From Pseudomonas nicosulfuronedens (GTDB lineage: Bacteria; Pseudomonadota; Gammaproteobacteria; Pseudomonadales; Pseudomonadaceae), in assembly GCF_005877905.1 (NCBI RefSeq), contig NZ_SWDV01000004.1:248001-312000 (forward strand): 64,000 nucleotides of DNA, read 5' to 3'. This document shows positions 53,617-63,927 of this stretch, in pieces. Below the pieces are notes generated by a model that saw only the letters and a program-made list of their open reading frames with translations, was not told the DNA's origin and ran no database searches. Each line of letters opens with the position of its first letter. Position 1 is the stretch's first letter. Position numbers and translations under genes: made by a program.

Positions 53617-53834
53617 GTTCACCTCTAGGGTCGTTACGTGGCGGTCGGCCCTCGTGAGGTCGCCGCAGGTTTTCCCGATGATGGGGATAACTTTCAGCCT
53701 AGACGTTGTCCGAGCAGGATTGCGGGCGTTCGTCGAGCGCTTGCCTGCCGGCCCGGCCGGCGGCACTGTGAAGCCAAGCGACGCCTATTCAGTCAGGGGC
53801 TCTCAGACTAGGGCTTTCTATCCAGGAGACTGTG

Positions 53835-56471
53835 ATGCCGGATATCGACGCGCGCCTGCGCGAGGACGTTCACCTGCTCGGCGAGCTGCTCGGGCAGACC
53901 ATCCGCGCCCAGTACGGGCAGGGCTTCCTCGACAAGATCGAGCTGATCCGCACGGGCGCCAAGGCCGCTCGACGCGGCTCCGCCGAAGGCGCCAAGCAGC
54001 TTACTGCTACCCTCGACGGCCTCGGCGAAGACGAATTGCTGCCGGTGGCGCGGGCTTTCAACCAGTTCCTCAACCTGGCCAACATCGCCGAGCAGTATCA
54101 CCGCATCCGCCGGCGCACGCCCAAGGAGCCGGAGCCCTTCGAGAACCGCGTGCTGGCCGAGCTGCTGGCGCGCCTGCGCAAGTCCGGCCTGGGTGCCGAG
54201 GGCCTGGCGCGTCAGGTGGCGGACCTGGAGATTGAGCTGGTGCTCACCGCGCACCCCACCGAGGTGGCGCGCCGCACGCTGATCCAGAAATACGATGCCA
54301 TCGCCGCGCAACTGGCCGCTGGCGACCACTCCGATCTGTTGCCCGAGGAGCGCCAGGCGGTGCAGGAAAAGCTCCAGCGCCTGATCGCCGAAGCCTGGCA
54401 CACCGACGAGATCCGCCGCACCCGCCCGACGCCGGTGGACGAGGCCAAATGGGGCTTCGCGGTGATCGAACACTCGCTCTGGCATGCGCTGCCGGACTTC
54501 CTCCGCCATGTCGACCGCACTCTCCAGGAAACCCTTGGCGAGCGCCTGCCGCTGAGCGCCGCGCCGATCCGTTTCGCCTCCTGGATGGGCGGCGACCGTG
54601 ACGGTAACCCCAACGTCACCGCCGCCATCACCCGCGAGGTGCTGCTACTGGCGCGCTGGATGGCGGCCGACCTCTATCTGCGCGACGTGGACAGCCTAGC
54701 CGCCGAACTCTCCATGCAGCAGGCCAGCGATGAGCTGCGCGGCGAGGTCGGCGATCTCGCCGAGCCGTATCGCGCGCTGCTCAAGCAACTGCGTGAACGC
54801 CTGCGCGCCACTCGCTCCTGGGCCGAGCGTGCCATCCATACCGGCGAAGAGCCGGGCACCGAGGTATTGCAGGACAACCGCGAGCTGCTGGAGCCGCTGC
54901 AGCTCTGCTATCGCTCGTTGCAGGCCTGTGGCATGGGCGTGATTGCCGATGGCGACCTGCTCGACACCCTGCGTCGCGCCGCCACTTTCGGGCTGTTCCT
55001 GGCGCGGCTGGACGTGCGCCAGGACTCCACGCGCCACGCCAACGCCATGGCCGAAATCACCGAGTACCTGGGCCTGGGCAACTACACCGAGTGGGACGAA
55101 AGCGTGCGCCAGGAGTTTCTTCTCGAAGAGCTGGCCAGCCGTCGCCCGTTGCTGCCAGCGAACTACGAAGCTTCGCCCGAAACCGCCGAAGTCCTCGCTA
55201 CCTGCCGCGTGGTGGCGCAGGCACCGGCGGCTTCGCTGGGCTCCTACGTCATCTCCATGGCCGGGCATCCCTCCGACGTGCTGGCCGTGCAGCTGCTGCT
55301 CAAGGAGTGCGGGCTGGAGCGGCCGATGCGCGTGGTGCCGCTGTTCGAGACGCTGGATGACCTGGACAACGCAGGCCCCTGCATCGACCGCCTGCTCAGC
55401 CTGGACAGCTACCGCACCCGCCTGGCCGGGCCGCAGGAAGTAATGATCGGCTATTCCGACTCGGCCAAGGACGCCGGCACCCTGGCCGCCGCCTGGGCGC
55501 AGTACCGCGCCCAGGAGGCGCTGGTGGATATCTGCCGTAACCACGGTGTCGAGTTACTGTTGTTCCATGGCCGCGGTGGCACCGTCGGCCGTGGCGGCGG
55601 CCCGGCCCATGCGGCAATTCTCTCGCAGCCGCCGGGCTCCGTGGCCGGGCGTTTCCGTACCACCGAGCAGGGCGAGATGATCCGCTTCAAGTTCGGCCTG
55701 CCGGATATCGCCGAGCAGAACCTCAACCTCTACCTGGCTGCCGTGCTGGAGGCTACCTTGCAACCGCCGCCAGTACCCGAGCCGGCCTGGCGCGAGGAGA
55801 TGGACCGCCTGGCCGCCGATGGCGTGCTTGCTTACCGCGCCGTGGTGCGGGAGAACCCGCAGTTCGTCGACTACTTCCGTGAGGCCACGCCGGAGCAGGA
55901 ACTGGGCCGCCTGCCGTTGGGCAGCCGCCCGGCCAAGCGCCGCGAGGGCGGGGTGGAGAGTCTGCGGGCGATCCCGTGGATCTTCGCGTGGACCCAGACG
56001 CGGCTGATGCTGCCGGCCTGGCTGGGCTGGGAAGACGCTCTGTTCAAGGCCATCGAACGCGGCGAAGGCGCGCTGCTGGGGCGCATGCGCAAGGAGTGGC
56101 CATTCTTCACCACGCGCATCGACATGCTGGAGATGGTGCTGGCCAAGGCCGACCGGGAAATCGCCCAACTCTACGACGAACGATTGGTGCAATCGGAACT
56201 GCGACCATTAGGTGCGCATTTACGCGACCTATTGTCGCAGTCGGTGCGAGTGGTGCTGGGGCTTACCGGGCAGTCGCAGTTGCTCGCCCACGCCGCCGAG
56301 ACGCGCGAATCCATCGGCGTGCGCAACACCTACCTGGACCCGCTGCACCTGCTTCAGGCCGAGCTGCTGGCGCGCTCGCGGCGCTGCACGGGCGATGCCT
56401 GCGGCGGTCTGGAGCAGGCCATGCTGGTGACGGTGGCGGGTATTGCGGCGGGACTGCGCAACACCGGTTGA
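53835..56471 (+). CDS. ppc: Phosphoenolpyruvate carboxylase
   Basis: An 878-residue enzyme, the length recalled for P. aeruginosa. It carboxylates PEP to oxaloacetate with bicarbonate, replenishing the TCA cycle. Catalytic His lies in [13 protein letters not shown]; other signatures are [23 protein letters not shown], and the catalytic loop [14 protein letters not shown]. The protein ends RNTG, the conserved C-terminus that forms part of the aspartate site. AGGAG precedes the ATG; a GTG one codon upstream is an alternative. Confidence 0.97.
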   Translation: MPDIDARLREDVHLLGELLGQTIRAQYGQGFLDKIELIRTGAKAARRGSAEGAKQLTATLDGLGEDELLPVARAFNQFLNLANIAEQYHRIRRRTPKEPEPFENRVLAELLARLRKSGLGAEGLARQVADLEIELVLTAHPTEVARRTLIQKYDAIAAQLAAGDHSDLLPEERQAVQEKLQRLIAEAWHTDEIRRTRPTPVDEAKWGFAVIEHSLWHALPDFLRHVDRTLQETLGERLPLSAAPIRFASWMGGDRDGNPNVTAAITREVLLLARWMAADLYLRDVDSLAAELSMQQASDELRGEVGDLAEPYRALLKQLRERLRATRSWAERAIHTGEEPGTEVLQDNRELLEPLQLCYRSLQACGMGVIADGDLLDTLRRAATFGLFLARLDVRQDSTRHANAMAEITEYLGLGNYTEWDESVRQEFLLEELASRRPLLPANYEASPETAEVLATCRVVAQAPAASLGSYVISMAGHPSDVLAVQLLLKECGLERPMRVVPLFETLDDLDNAGPCIDRLLSLDSYRTRLAGPQEVMIGYSDSAKDAGTLAAAWAQYRAQEALVDICRNHGVELLLFHGRGGTVGRGGGPAHAAILSQPPGSVAGRFRTTEQGEMIRFKFGLPDIAEQNLNLYLAAVLEATLQPPPVPEPAWREEMDRLAADGVLAYRAVVRENPQFVDYFREATPEQELGRLPLGSRPAKRREGGVESLRAIPWIFAWTQTRLMLPAWLGWEDALFKAIERGEGALLGRMRKEWPFFTTRIDMLEMVLAKADREIAQLYDERLVQSELRPLGAHLRDLLSQSVRVVLGLTGQSQLLAHAAETRESIGVRNTYLDPLHLLQAELLARSRRCTGDACGGLEQAMLVTVAGIAAGLRNTG

Positions 56472-56534
56472 GGTCTCGTCACCCCCCACCAAAGGTGGAT
56501 TGCCGAGCGGCCAGATGAGATTAATTTGATGGCT

Positions 56535-56562
56535 GTCCCGGGCGCTAAGAAACGCCCGGGAC
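56535..56562 (+). terminator. Stem-loop after ppc
   Basis: GTCCCGGGCG pairs exactly with CGCCCGGGAC around an 8-base loop. There is no U-tract, so terminator activity is uncertain. Confidence 0.45.
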
Positions 56563-56697
56563 CGGCTCGCGCAGTCCCCATGGCCGGCTTGTCTGGCGGG
56601 GGACCGCTGTGTATCGTGAGCAACCTTTCGGCGCATGTCTGCGCCATTCCAGCACGATGAGATTGGCCCCACGAGGCGGATCCGTGATTTCGCTTAA

Positions 56698-57366
<669 letters not shown>

Positions 57367-57384
57367 TCCATCCTTGGCACCACC

Positions 57385-57411
57385 AAAGGCCCGCACACGC
57401 GGGCCTTTGGC
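57385..57411 (+). terminator. Intrinsic terminator of adk
   Basis: AAAGGCCCGC pairs exactly with GCGGGCCTTT around ACAC. A TATAAT -10-like element follows at 57415-57420 and may serve tsaB. Confidence 0.8.
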
Positions 57412-57470
57412 GTTTATAATGCCCGCCCATTTTTGATCGCCTCCTGCTCTCAGCCCTGAAGGAAAGCACC

Positions 57471-58145
57471 ATGCCCACGCTGCTGGCCCTGGATACCTCG
57501 ACCGAAGCCTGTTCCGTCGCTTTGCTGCATGACGGCCGCCGGTTCGTCCGCCACGAGGTGATCCCGCGCCTGCACGCTCAGCGCCTGCTGCCCATGGTGC
57601 AGGACATCCTTGGCGAGGCTGGTATAGCGCTGTCCGCCGTGGACGCCATTGCCTTCGGTCGTGGCCCCGGCGCCTTCACTGGCGTGCGTATCGCCATTGG
57701 CGTGGTGCAGGGGCTGGCTTTCGCCCTGCAGAAGCCGGTACTGCCGATCTCCGACCTGGCGGTGCTGGCCCAGCGTGCCTATCGCGAGCACGGCGTGAGC
57801 CAGGTGGCTGCGGCCATCGATGCGCGCATGGACGAGGTGTACTGGGGTTGCTACCGCCTGGAGCAGGGCGAGATGCGCCTGTCCGGCGCCGAGGCGGTGT
57901 TGCCGCCGGAGCGAGTCGAGTTGCCGCGCGACGCCCAGGGCGAGTGGTTCGGCTCCGGCACCGGCTGGGGTTTCCAGGAGCGCCTGGCGGTGAAGGTGTC
58001 CGCCTGCGACGCCAGCCTGCTGCCGCACTCCGAAGACCTGCTGAGCCTGGCCGAATTCGCCTGGACACGCGGTGAGGCCGTTGACGCAGAGCAGGCCCAG
58101 CCCGTCTACCTGCGCGACAACGTGGCAACTCCCAAGAAAGCCTGA
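57471..58145 (+). CDS. tsaB: TsaB, tRNA threonylcarbamoyladenosine biosynthesis factor
   Basis: A 224-residue protein of the ASKHA fold: LLALDTSTEACSVALLHDGR at the N-terminus and AFGRGPGAFTGVRIAIGVVQ, the TsaB signature. It partners TsaD and TsaE in making t6A at position 37 of ANN-reading tRNAs. The C-terminal segment EQAQPVYLRDNVATPKK is typical. It lies after adk, as in many pseudomonads. Confidence 0.93.
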   Translation: MPTLLALDTSTEACSVALLHDGRRFVRHEVIPRLHAQRLLPMVQDILGEAGIALSAVDAIAFGRGPGAFTGVRIAIGVVQGLAFALQKPVLPISDLAVLAQRAYREHGVSQVAAAIDARMDEVYWGCYRLEQGEMRLSGAEAVLPPERVELPRDAQGEWFGSGTGWGFQERLAVKVSACDASLLPHSEDLLSLAEFAWTRGEAVDAEQAQPVYLRDNVATPKKA

Positions 58146-58211
58146 CCTGCGCCAATTGACCACAGCCCGGAGCGCTCGCTAGAGTGAGCGCATTCCCACC
58201 GAGTTTCTGAC

Positions 58212-58556
58212 ATGCGTATCGACGGTTTTACTTCCATTTCCCAGACGCCGGAGCGTGGTTCCCGAACGGGCACCGCGGTCACGCCGTATCGGGACGTGCA
58301 AAGTGACGTCGAAGCCCGTCGCGATCAACCCGCGCCGACCTCGGCGAGCCAGGGGCTGGAGTCGCAGTCGCAGACTCGCCGCGTCGAATCCTCCAGCGCC
58401 AGCAGCTACAGCGTGCCGGCGACCCTGCGCGACATCGAGTACCAGCGCCCGCTGAGCTCCCGCGCGGCCCAGGCCCTGGCCAGCTACACCAGCACCGCCA
58501 GCATGGCCGGCCAGTACGAAGGCCAGGAAGTCCTCGGTCTCGACCTTTACGCCTGA
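58212..58556 (+). CDS. Ser-rich small hypothetical protein
   Basis: A 114-residue protein with a disordered-looking first half rich in Ser, Thr, Gln and Arg (SASQGLESQSQTRRVESSSA) and a more ordered tail (LSSRAAQALASYTSTASMAG, then GQEVLGLDLYA). It has no signal peptide or membrane helix. Its stop overlaps the start of the DUF72 gene (TGATG), so the two are co-translated. No family was recognised. Confidence 0.65.
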   Translation: MRIDGFTSISQTPERGSRTGTAVTPYRDVQSDVEARRDQPAPTSASQGLESQSQTRRVESSSASSYSVPATLRDIEYQRPLSSRAAQALASYTSTASMAGQYEGQEVLGLDLYA

Positions 58557-59413
58557 TGTCCTTGCCGTACTTCCTTGGCTGCCCCTCGTGGAACGAGCCG
58601 GCCTGGCGCGGCACTTTCTACCCCTCCGATCTGCGCGCCGCTGAGACGCTGGGCTTCTACTCTCAAGTGTTCAACGCCGTGGAAGGCAACACTACCTTCT
58701 ACGCCCGCCCCAACGCCGACACCCTCGCGCGCTGGGCGCAGACCATGCCGGAGACGTTCCGCTTCTGCGCCAAGCTGCCGCGCGACATCAGCCACGAAGG
58801 CGACTTGCGCGGGCAGTTGGAAAACACCCGTGACTTCCTCGATCTGCTCAAACCGCTGGGCAAGCGCGTAGCGCCGCTGTGGCTGCAGGTTTCCGCAGGT
58901 TTCGGCCCGGATCGCCTGGGTGAACTGGCTGCCTGGCTGGATGAGTTCTCCGGGCGGCGCATTGCCGTGGAAGTGCGACACCCGGCGTTTTTCGCCAAGG
59001 GTGACGAGGAGCGGGCTCTGAACCGCCTGCTGCTCGACCGCGGCGTCGAGCGTATCTGCCTGGACTCGCGGGCATTGTTCGCCGTGCAGTCCGACGACCC
59101 GGCCGTGCTCCATGCGCAGTCGAAGAAGCCCAAGGTGCCGGTACGCCCGGCTGCCTTCAGCGACAGCCCGCAGGTTCGCTTCATCGGCGGGCCGGACCTG
59201 GATGCCAATCTCGTCCATCTCACGCCCTGGATCGGCAAGGTGGCCGAGTGGATCGAGCAGGGCCTGACGCCTTACATCTTCCTGCACACACCGGACAATC
59301 ACCGCGCCGCCGAACAGGCCCAGCGCTTCCACGCCTTGCTGCGCGATCGCCTTCCGGGCCTGCCGCCGCTGTTCGAGCCCAAGCCGGAAGTGGAACAGCT
59401 CGGCCTGCTCTGA
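58556..59413 (+). CDS. DUF72 (YecE-family) TIM-barrel-like protein
   Basis: A 285-residue protein. It opens LPYFLGCPSWNEPAWRGTFY and contains FNAVEGNTTFYARPN, CAKLPRDISHEG, LDEFSGRRIAVEVRHPAFF and DSRALFAVQSDD, the DUF72/YecE pattern. Structures of the family are TIM barrels of unknown activity. It is coupled to the upstream Ser-rich gene. Confidence 0.8.
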   Translation: MSLPYFLGCPSWNEPAWRGTFYPSDLRAAETLGFYSQVFNAVEGNTTFYARPNADTLARWAQTMPETFRFCAKLPRDISHEGDLRGQLENTRDFLDLLKPLGKRVAPLWLQVSAGFGPDRLGELAAWLDEFSGRRIAVEVRHPAFFAKGDEERALNRLLLDRGVERICLDSRALFAVQSDDPAVLHAQSKKPKVPVRPAAFSDSPQVRFIGGPDLDANLVHLTPWIGKVAEWIEQGLTPYIFLHTPDNHRAAEQAQRFHALLRDRLPGLPPLFEPKPEVEQLGLL

Positions 59414-59487
59414 GCGGTCAACTGGGCATGGCGCGGGGTGGGCGAGGGGACTAACCTGCTCCTTCCCCGTTCGGCAAGGAGTTAGCC

Positions 59488-60315
59488 ATGACCACTCAAC
59501 AACAGCGCGGCGCAGCCTTCCGCGCGCTGCACCAGCGCGACGGCCTGTTCGTCCTGCCTAATCCCTGGGATGCCGGCTCAGCGAAGATGCTTGCCCACCT
59601 GGGTTTCGAAGCCCTGGCCACCACCAGCGCCGGACTGGCCTTCGCGCTCGGTCGCCGTGATGCCGAAGGGACAGTGAGCCGTGACGAAGCGCTGGCTAAT
59701 GCGCGTGAGATCGTCGAGGCGACGTCGCTGCCGGTGGCCGCTGATCTGGAGAACGGCTATGGCGATACGCCTGACGATTGCGCCGAGACCATTCGCCTGG
59801 CCGCTGCCTGTGGGCTGGTTGGCGGCTCCATCGAGGACGCCACAGGCCGACCGGATACGCCGATCTACCCGCTGGAGCTGGCGGTCGAGCGCGTCGCCGC
59901 TGCCGTGCAGGCCGCACGAGCCTTGCCGTTCACCTTCACCCTGGTGGCGCGCGCGGAGAACTTCCTGCACGGCCGTGTCGATCTGGACGACACCATTCGC
60001 CGCCTGGTGGCCTTTGCCGAGGCTGGCGCCGATGTGCTCTACGCGCCGGGGCTGAAGACTCGCGAGGAAATCTCTGCAGTGGTGCAGGCGGTAGCGCCGC
60101 GGCCGGTCAATGTGTTGGTGGGCTCGCCTGCGGTGCAACTGAGCTTGGAGGAACTGGCGGAACTGGGCGTGAAGCGCGTCAGCGTCGGTTCGACCCTGGC
60201 GCGGGCGGCGTACGGTGCTTTCTTCAGTGCTTCCGAGGCATTGGCCAAAGGCGACCTGAAGCCCATGCACGGTGCCATGCCGTTCGACCGCATCAACGGG
60301 CTTTTCCGGGGCTGA
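59488..60315 (+). CDS. Isocitrate lyase / PEP mutase-family enzyme
   Basis: A 275-residue TIM-barrel protein: LFVLPNPWDAGSAKMLAHLG, VAADLENGYGDTPDDCAETI (metal-binding Asp and Glu), VGGSIEDATG and LVARAENFLHGRVDLDDTIR. The catalytic Cys loop of isocitrate lyase (KKCGH) is absent, and the YGDT-like segment fits the PEP mutase/oxaloacetate hydrolase/2-methylisocitrate side of the superfamily. The substrate is unknown. AAGGAG precedes the ATG. Confidence 0.82.
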   Translation: MTTQQQRGAAFRALHQRDGLFVLPNPWDAGSAKMLAHLGFEALATTSAGLAFALGRRDAEGTVSRDEALANAREIVEATSLPVAADLENGYGDTPDDCAETIRLAAACGLVGGSIEDATGRPDTPIYPLELAVERVAAAVQAARALPFTFTLVARAENFLHGRVDLDDTIRRLVAFAEAGADVLYAPGLKTREEISAVVQAVAPRPVNVLVGSPAVQLSLEELAELGVKRVSVGSTLARAAYGAFFSASEALAKGDLKPMHGAMPFDRINGLFRG

Positions 60316-60318
60316 CAC

Positions 60319-61011
60319 TTGCGCGGGTGGCTGCTGGGTTTCGGCCTCGTCATCGCCGGCTTCGCACTGGCCGTGCAGCAGCAATGGTTGAAGCTGCCCG
60401 ACCGCTGGAGTCCCTGGGCGCCGCTGAATGTAAGCGATGAGCCGAACCTGCTGACCCGCTACAAGCTATGGCGCCTGCGCGACGATGCGGAGCTATGCCG
60501 GCTGGCGCTGCAAAGCTCCGACCTCAAGGCACAGCCCATGGCCGACAGTGAACCGGTTGCCGGCTGCCCGTTGCAGAACGTCTGGCGTGTGCAGGCCGCC
60601 GAGGTGAAATTGAGCAGCAGCTTCCTCGCCAGTTGCCCGTTGGCCGTGAGCTTCGCGCTGTTCGAGCGCTACTCCCTGCAACCGGCTGCACGGTCGGTCT
60701 ACGGTCAGTCGGTGGTGGGCGTGGAGCACCTGGGTAGCTTTGCCTGCCGCAATATCTATGGCCGCACCGAAGGGCGGCGCAGTCAGCATGCCAGCGCCAA
60801 TGCGCTGGACATCGCGGCCTTCCGCCTCGCCGATGGTCGGCGCATTGTCGTGGCCCGGGACTGGAACGGCGAGGGCGATGCCGCGCGCTTCCTGCGCGCC
60901 GTGCGTGATAGCGCCTGTGGCAACTTCGACGGCGTGCTCGGACCGGACTACAACCGCGCCCACCACGACCATTTCCACTTCGACCTGGGGGGCTGGCAGC
61001 TCTGCCGTTGA
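60319..61011 (+). CDS. Extensin-like family protein, putative D,D-peptidase fold
   Basis: A 230-residue protein, read from a TTG three bases after the preceding stop. An N-terminal hydrophobic segment (GWLLGFGLVIAGFALAVQQQ) is a signal anchor. The C-terminal domain matches the bacterial extensin-like family: CRNIYGRTEGRRSQHASANA, LDIAAFRLADG, and NRAHHDHFHFDLGGW. QHA...D and HxHF resemble zinc ligands of LAS-type (M15/MepA) peptidases acting on peptidoglycan, so a wall-hydrolase role is inferred. No strong ribosome site is seen; translational coupling from the upstream gene is likely. Confidence 0.75.
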   Translation: MRGWLLGFGLVIAGFALAVQQQWLKLPDRWSPWAPLNVSDEPNLLTRYKLWRLRDDAELCRLALQSSDLKAQPMADSEPVAGCPLQNVWRVQAAEVKLSSSFLASCPLAVSFALFERYSLQPAARSVYGQSVVGVEHLGSFACRNIYGRTEGRRSQHASANALDIAAFRLADGRRIVVARDWNGEGDAARFLRAVRDSACGNFDGVLGPDYNRAHHDHFHFDLGGWQLCR

Positions 61012-61066
61012 GCCCCTGTGCCACGGGCTGCGGTAGAATCACGGTTTTTTCCAGGATCGTCCCGTC

Positions 61067-61849
61067 ATGACCGAAGCACTCACCCCGCCGCGCATCGTCG
61101 TCCAGGCGCTGGCGCCTGCCTGGCAAGTCGCCGCCGAGCAGTGGGCGCAGCGGCTCGGGCTGTCGATGGGCGAGGGCGAGGCGGATTTCGCCCTGCAACT
61201 GGGCGATGACGGTCTGCAGTTGCTACAACTGGGGCCGGATTCCCCCGGCCCGGTGCGGGTGGACTTCCTCGAAGGCGCTAGTGCGCATCGCCGTCAGTTC
61301 GGTGGCGGTGCCGGGCAGATGATCGCCAAGGCGGTCGGCATCCAGCAGGGCGTGCGTCCCCATGTGCTGGACGCCACCGCAGGCCTGGGCAAGGACGCCT
61401 TCGTGCTGGCGACCCTGGGCTGCGAGATGGACCTGACCGAGCGCCAGCCGATCATCGCCGCGCTGCTCGAAGACGGCCTGGCCCGTGCCGCAGGGGATTT
61501 CGAGGTGGGCGCCATCGTGGCGCGCATGCGCCTGCTGCAGGGCAATGCCATCGAGCGCATGGCCGCGTGGGAAGGGGAGGCGCCGCAGGTGATCTACCTC
61601 GACCCGATGTTCCCGCACCGAGACAAGAGTGCGCTGGTGAAGAAGGAGATGCGCCTGTTCCGCCCGCTGGTGGGGGATGACCTCGACGCTCCGGCCCTGC
61701 TGGAAGCGGCGCTGAAACTGGCCAGCCACCGCGTGGTGGTCAAGCGCCCGCGCAAGGCGCCGATCATCGAGGGCGGCAAGCCCAGCTACAGCCTGGAAGG
61801 CAAGTCCAGCCGGTACGACATCTATCCGCTGAAGAGCCTCAAGGGCTGA
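61067..61849 (+). CDS. rsmJ: RsmJ, 16S rRNA (guanine1516-N2)-methyltransferase
   Basis: A 260-residue SAM-dependent methyltransferase. The SAM motif is [20 protein letters not shown], acidic [18 protein letters not shown], and the catalytic motif is [20 protein letters not shown]. An N-terminal extension ([20 protein letters not shown]) is typical of RsmJ. It methylates G1516 of 16S rRNA. It is probably monocistronic, with a TAGAAT -10-like element at 61033-61038. Confidence 0.92.
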   Translation: MTEALTPPRIVVQALAPAWQVAAEQWAQRLGLSMGEGEADFALQLGDDGLQLLQLGPDSPGPVRVDFLEGASAHRRQFGGGAGQMIAKAVGIQQGVRPHVLDATAGLGKDAFVLATLGCEMDLTERQPIIAALLEDGLARAAGDFEVGAIVARMRLLQGNAIERMAAWEGEAPQVIYLDPMFPHRDKSALVKKEMRLFRPLVGDDLDAPALLEAALKLASHRVVVKRPRKAPIIEGGKPSYSLEGKSSRYDIYPLKSLKG

Positions 61850-61877
61850 CGGCCAGGTCGAGGGTCCGAGGCTTTGC

Positions 61878-61901
61878 GTAGGAGCGGACTCCGTCCGCGA
61901 T
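61878..61901. repeat. Diverged family C unit
   Basis: GTAGGAGCGGACTCCGTCCG: the same GTAGGAGCG head as family C units, with a different centre. It precedes a full family C pair. Confidence 0.5.
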
Positions 61902-61976
61902 GACTCTCGGCGCGACCCAAACCTATCGCGAACAAGGCCCGCTCTTACTGAACATATCGCCGCAGCTTCTGCTTTT

Positions 61977-62055
61977 GTAGGAGCGAGCTTGCTCGCGAAC
62001 CCGCCCAACGCCGAAGCTGCCGGAGTGCCCCGTTCGCGAGCAAGCTCGCTCCTAC
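61977..62055. repeat. Family C repeat pair, copy 4 (REP-like)
   Basis: GTAGGAGCGAGCTTGCTCGC and its inverted partner ending CAAGCTCGCTCCTAC, about 33 bases apart. It lies between the converging rsmJ and mexL genes. Confidence 0.85.
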
Positions 62056-62087
62056 AGGTTCCCTGGGCGCTCGTGAGGCTGGCTCGG

Positions 62088-62720
62088 TCAGGGCCGGAAG
62101 GCCTTGAGGAACAGCGCCACTACCTCCCGTGCGTGAGCCTCTGACTCTTCCTCGGTCGGCGGCACCACACAGCCGATCATCAGGCGGAAGTGCACGCAAC
62201 CCTGCACCAGCATCAGGAAATGCTCGGCAGCCCGGCGCGGGCTGTCCATCGCAAGCTTGCCCTGCTGGCGCGCCTGCTCCAGCAAGCGTTCCATCTGGTC
62301 CAGCACGCGCTGGGGCCCTGCATCGAAGAATAGCTGCGACAAATGCGGATTCTGACCACCCTGGGCAATCATCAGCCGGCTCAACGCAATGGCTTCCGGG
62401 CTGTTGATCAGCTGGTTGAAGCCGCGCGCGAGGTTAAGCAGCAGGCTTTCCAGCGGCGCATCAGCCGATGGCTCGGCGAACAGCTCGGGCAGGTTCTCTG
62501 CGCACTTGGCCTGCACGGCTTCGGCGAACAAGGTCTCCTTGTCCGTGAAGTGGCTGTACACGGTGAGCTTGGACACCCCGGCCTCGGAGGCGATGGCCTC
62601 CATACTGCTGCCGTCGTAGCCGTGGCGGACGAACAGCTCCTTGGCGGCTTCGAGAATGGCCTTGCGCTTGGCTGGGTCCTTGGGTCGACCCGGTCCGTTC
62701 GATGAGTTCGATGGCGACAT
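62088..62720 (-). CDS. mexL: TetR-family repressor, probably MexL
   Basis: A 210-residue TetR protein: RKAILEAAKELFVRHGYDGS, then MEAIASEAGVSKLTVYSHFT at the DNA-binding helices; a helical ligand domain follows. It is divergent from the MexJ-type adaptor gene across a 97-bp spacer, the arrangement of mexL and mexJK in P. aeruginosa, where MexL represses the pump genes and itself. A neighbouring TetR gene in PAO1 makes the exact ortholog uncertain. The ribosome site is weak. Confidence 0.75.
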   Translation of the reverse strand: MSPSNSSNGPGRPKDPAKRKAILEAAKELFVRHGYDGSSMEAIASEAGVSKLTVYSHFTDKETLFAEAVQAKCAENLPELFAEPSADAPLESLLLNLARGFNQLINSPEAIALSRLMIAQGGQNPHLSQLFFDAGPQRVLDQMERLLEQARQQGKLAMDSPRRAAEHFLMLVQGCVHFRLMIGCVVPPTEEESEAHAREVVALFLKAFRP

Positions 62721-62764
62721 GATTTTACATTTCTAATACTGGACTGATGGGTTCTGTATTTTTA

Positions 62765-62782
62765 CTATACCGGGGAGTATAA
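62765..62782. promoter_or_regulatory. Candidate MexL operator
   Basis: CTATAC at 62765-62770 and GTATAA at 62777-62782 form a near-dyad around CGGGGA in the AT-rich mexL-mexJ spacer; it also overlaps TATA-like -10 sequences. Confidence 0.5.
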
Positions 62783-62817
62783 GAATTCCAACCGCGTTTT
62801 GCGAAAGGTCACACATC

Positions 62818-63921
62818 ATGTTCCGCCATGCTCTGTCTGTCGCGCTGCCTGCTGCCTTCATCCTTTCCCTTTCCGCTTGCGGTAATGGCGAGCCTCCCAA
62901 GCCCGCTGTGCGCCCGGCCATCGTGGTCCAGCCGCTGCCGGCGAAGGACATCACCGAGGCCTATCCCGGCGAAGTCCACGCCCGCCATGAGCCCGAACTG
63001 GCCTTCCGCATCGGTGGCAAGGTCAGCAAGCGCCTGGTGGAAACCGGCGAACGGGTGAAGAAGGACCAGCCACTGGCGGAACTCGATCCCGAAGACGTTC
63101 GCCTGCAGCTCGAAGCCACGCGTGCCCAGGTGGCCGCTGCCGAAGCCAACCTGCAGACCGTCCGCTCCGAATATGCCCGCTACAAGACCCTGCTGGAGCG
63201 CCAGCTGGTCAGCCAGTCGCAGTTCGACAACATCGAGAATACCTACCGCGCCGGCGAGGCGCGGGTGAAACAGATTCGCGCCGAGTACGACGTGGCCAGC
63301 AACCAGGCCGGCTACGCGGTGCTGCGCTCGCCCCAGGACGGCGTGATCGCTACCCGTCGGGTGGAGGTCGGGCAGGTGGTCGCCGCTGGGCAGACCGTCT
63401 TCACCCTGGCCGCCGATGGCGACCGCGAAGTGCTGATCAGCTTCCCTGAACACGCCTTCGAACGCTTCCGCGTCGGCGAAGCAGTGAGCGTCGAACTCTG
63501 GTCGCAGCGCGACAAACGCTTCAGCGGCAAGATTCGCGAACTGTCGCCGGCGGCCGATCCGCAGTCGCGCACCTTCGCCGCACGTGTCGCCTTCGACGAC
63601 GCCAAGGTGCCCGCCGAGCTGGGCCAGAGCGCCCGCGTCTATATCCATGCCGAGGGCGCCGTGCCGCTGGCGGTGCCGCTCGCTGCCGTGACTTCGGAAG
63701 CCGGCCAGCCGTTCGTCTGGGTCGTCGACCCGAAAACTTCCACCCTGCATCGCCGCCCGGTGCGCATCGGGCCTTTCGCCGAAGACCGTGTGCCGGTGCT
63801 GGAAGGCCTGAAGGATGGTGACTGGGTGGTGGCCGCCGGTGTTCAGGTGCTACGCGAAGGACAGGAGGTGCGGCCGGTCGACCGGGAGAACCGGTCGATC
63901 AAGCTGGTGGCGAAGGAGTAA
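62818..63921 (+). CDS. mexJ: MexJ-type RND efflux membrane-fusion protein
   Basis: A 367-residue adaptor, the length recalled for MexJ. MFRHALSVALPAAFILSLSAC is a lipoprotein signal (lipobox LSAC). Domains in order: first lipoyl half (ELAFRIGGKVSKRLVETGER), alpha-hairpin (ATRAQVAAAEANLQTVRSEY), second lipoyl half (VLRSPQDGVIATRRVEVGQV), beta-barrel and membrane-proximal domain. In P. aeruginosa MexJK with OprM or OpmH exports triclosan, tetracycline and erythromycin. AAGG precedes the ATG. Confidence 0.85.
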   Translation: MFRHALSVALPAAFILSLSACGNGEPPKPAVRPAIVVQPLPAKDITEAYPGEVHARHEPELAFRIGGKVSKRLVETGERVKKDQPLAELDPEDVRLQLEATRAQVAAAEANLQTVRSEYARYKTLLERQLVSQSQFDNIENTYRAGEARVKQIRAEYDVASNQAGYAVLRSPQDGVIATRRVEVGQVVAAGQTVFTLAADGDREVLISFPEHAFERFRVGEAVSVELWSQRDKRFSGKIRELSPAADPQSRTFAARVAFDDAKVPAELGQSARVYIHAEGAVPLAVPLAAVTSEAGQPFVWVVDPKTSTLHRRPVRIGPFAEDRVPVLEGLKDGDWVVAAGVQVLREGQEVRPVDRENRSIKLVAKE

Positions 63922-63927
63922 CGCCCG

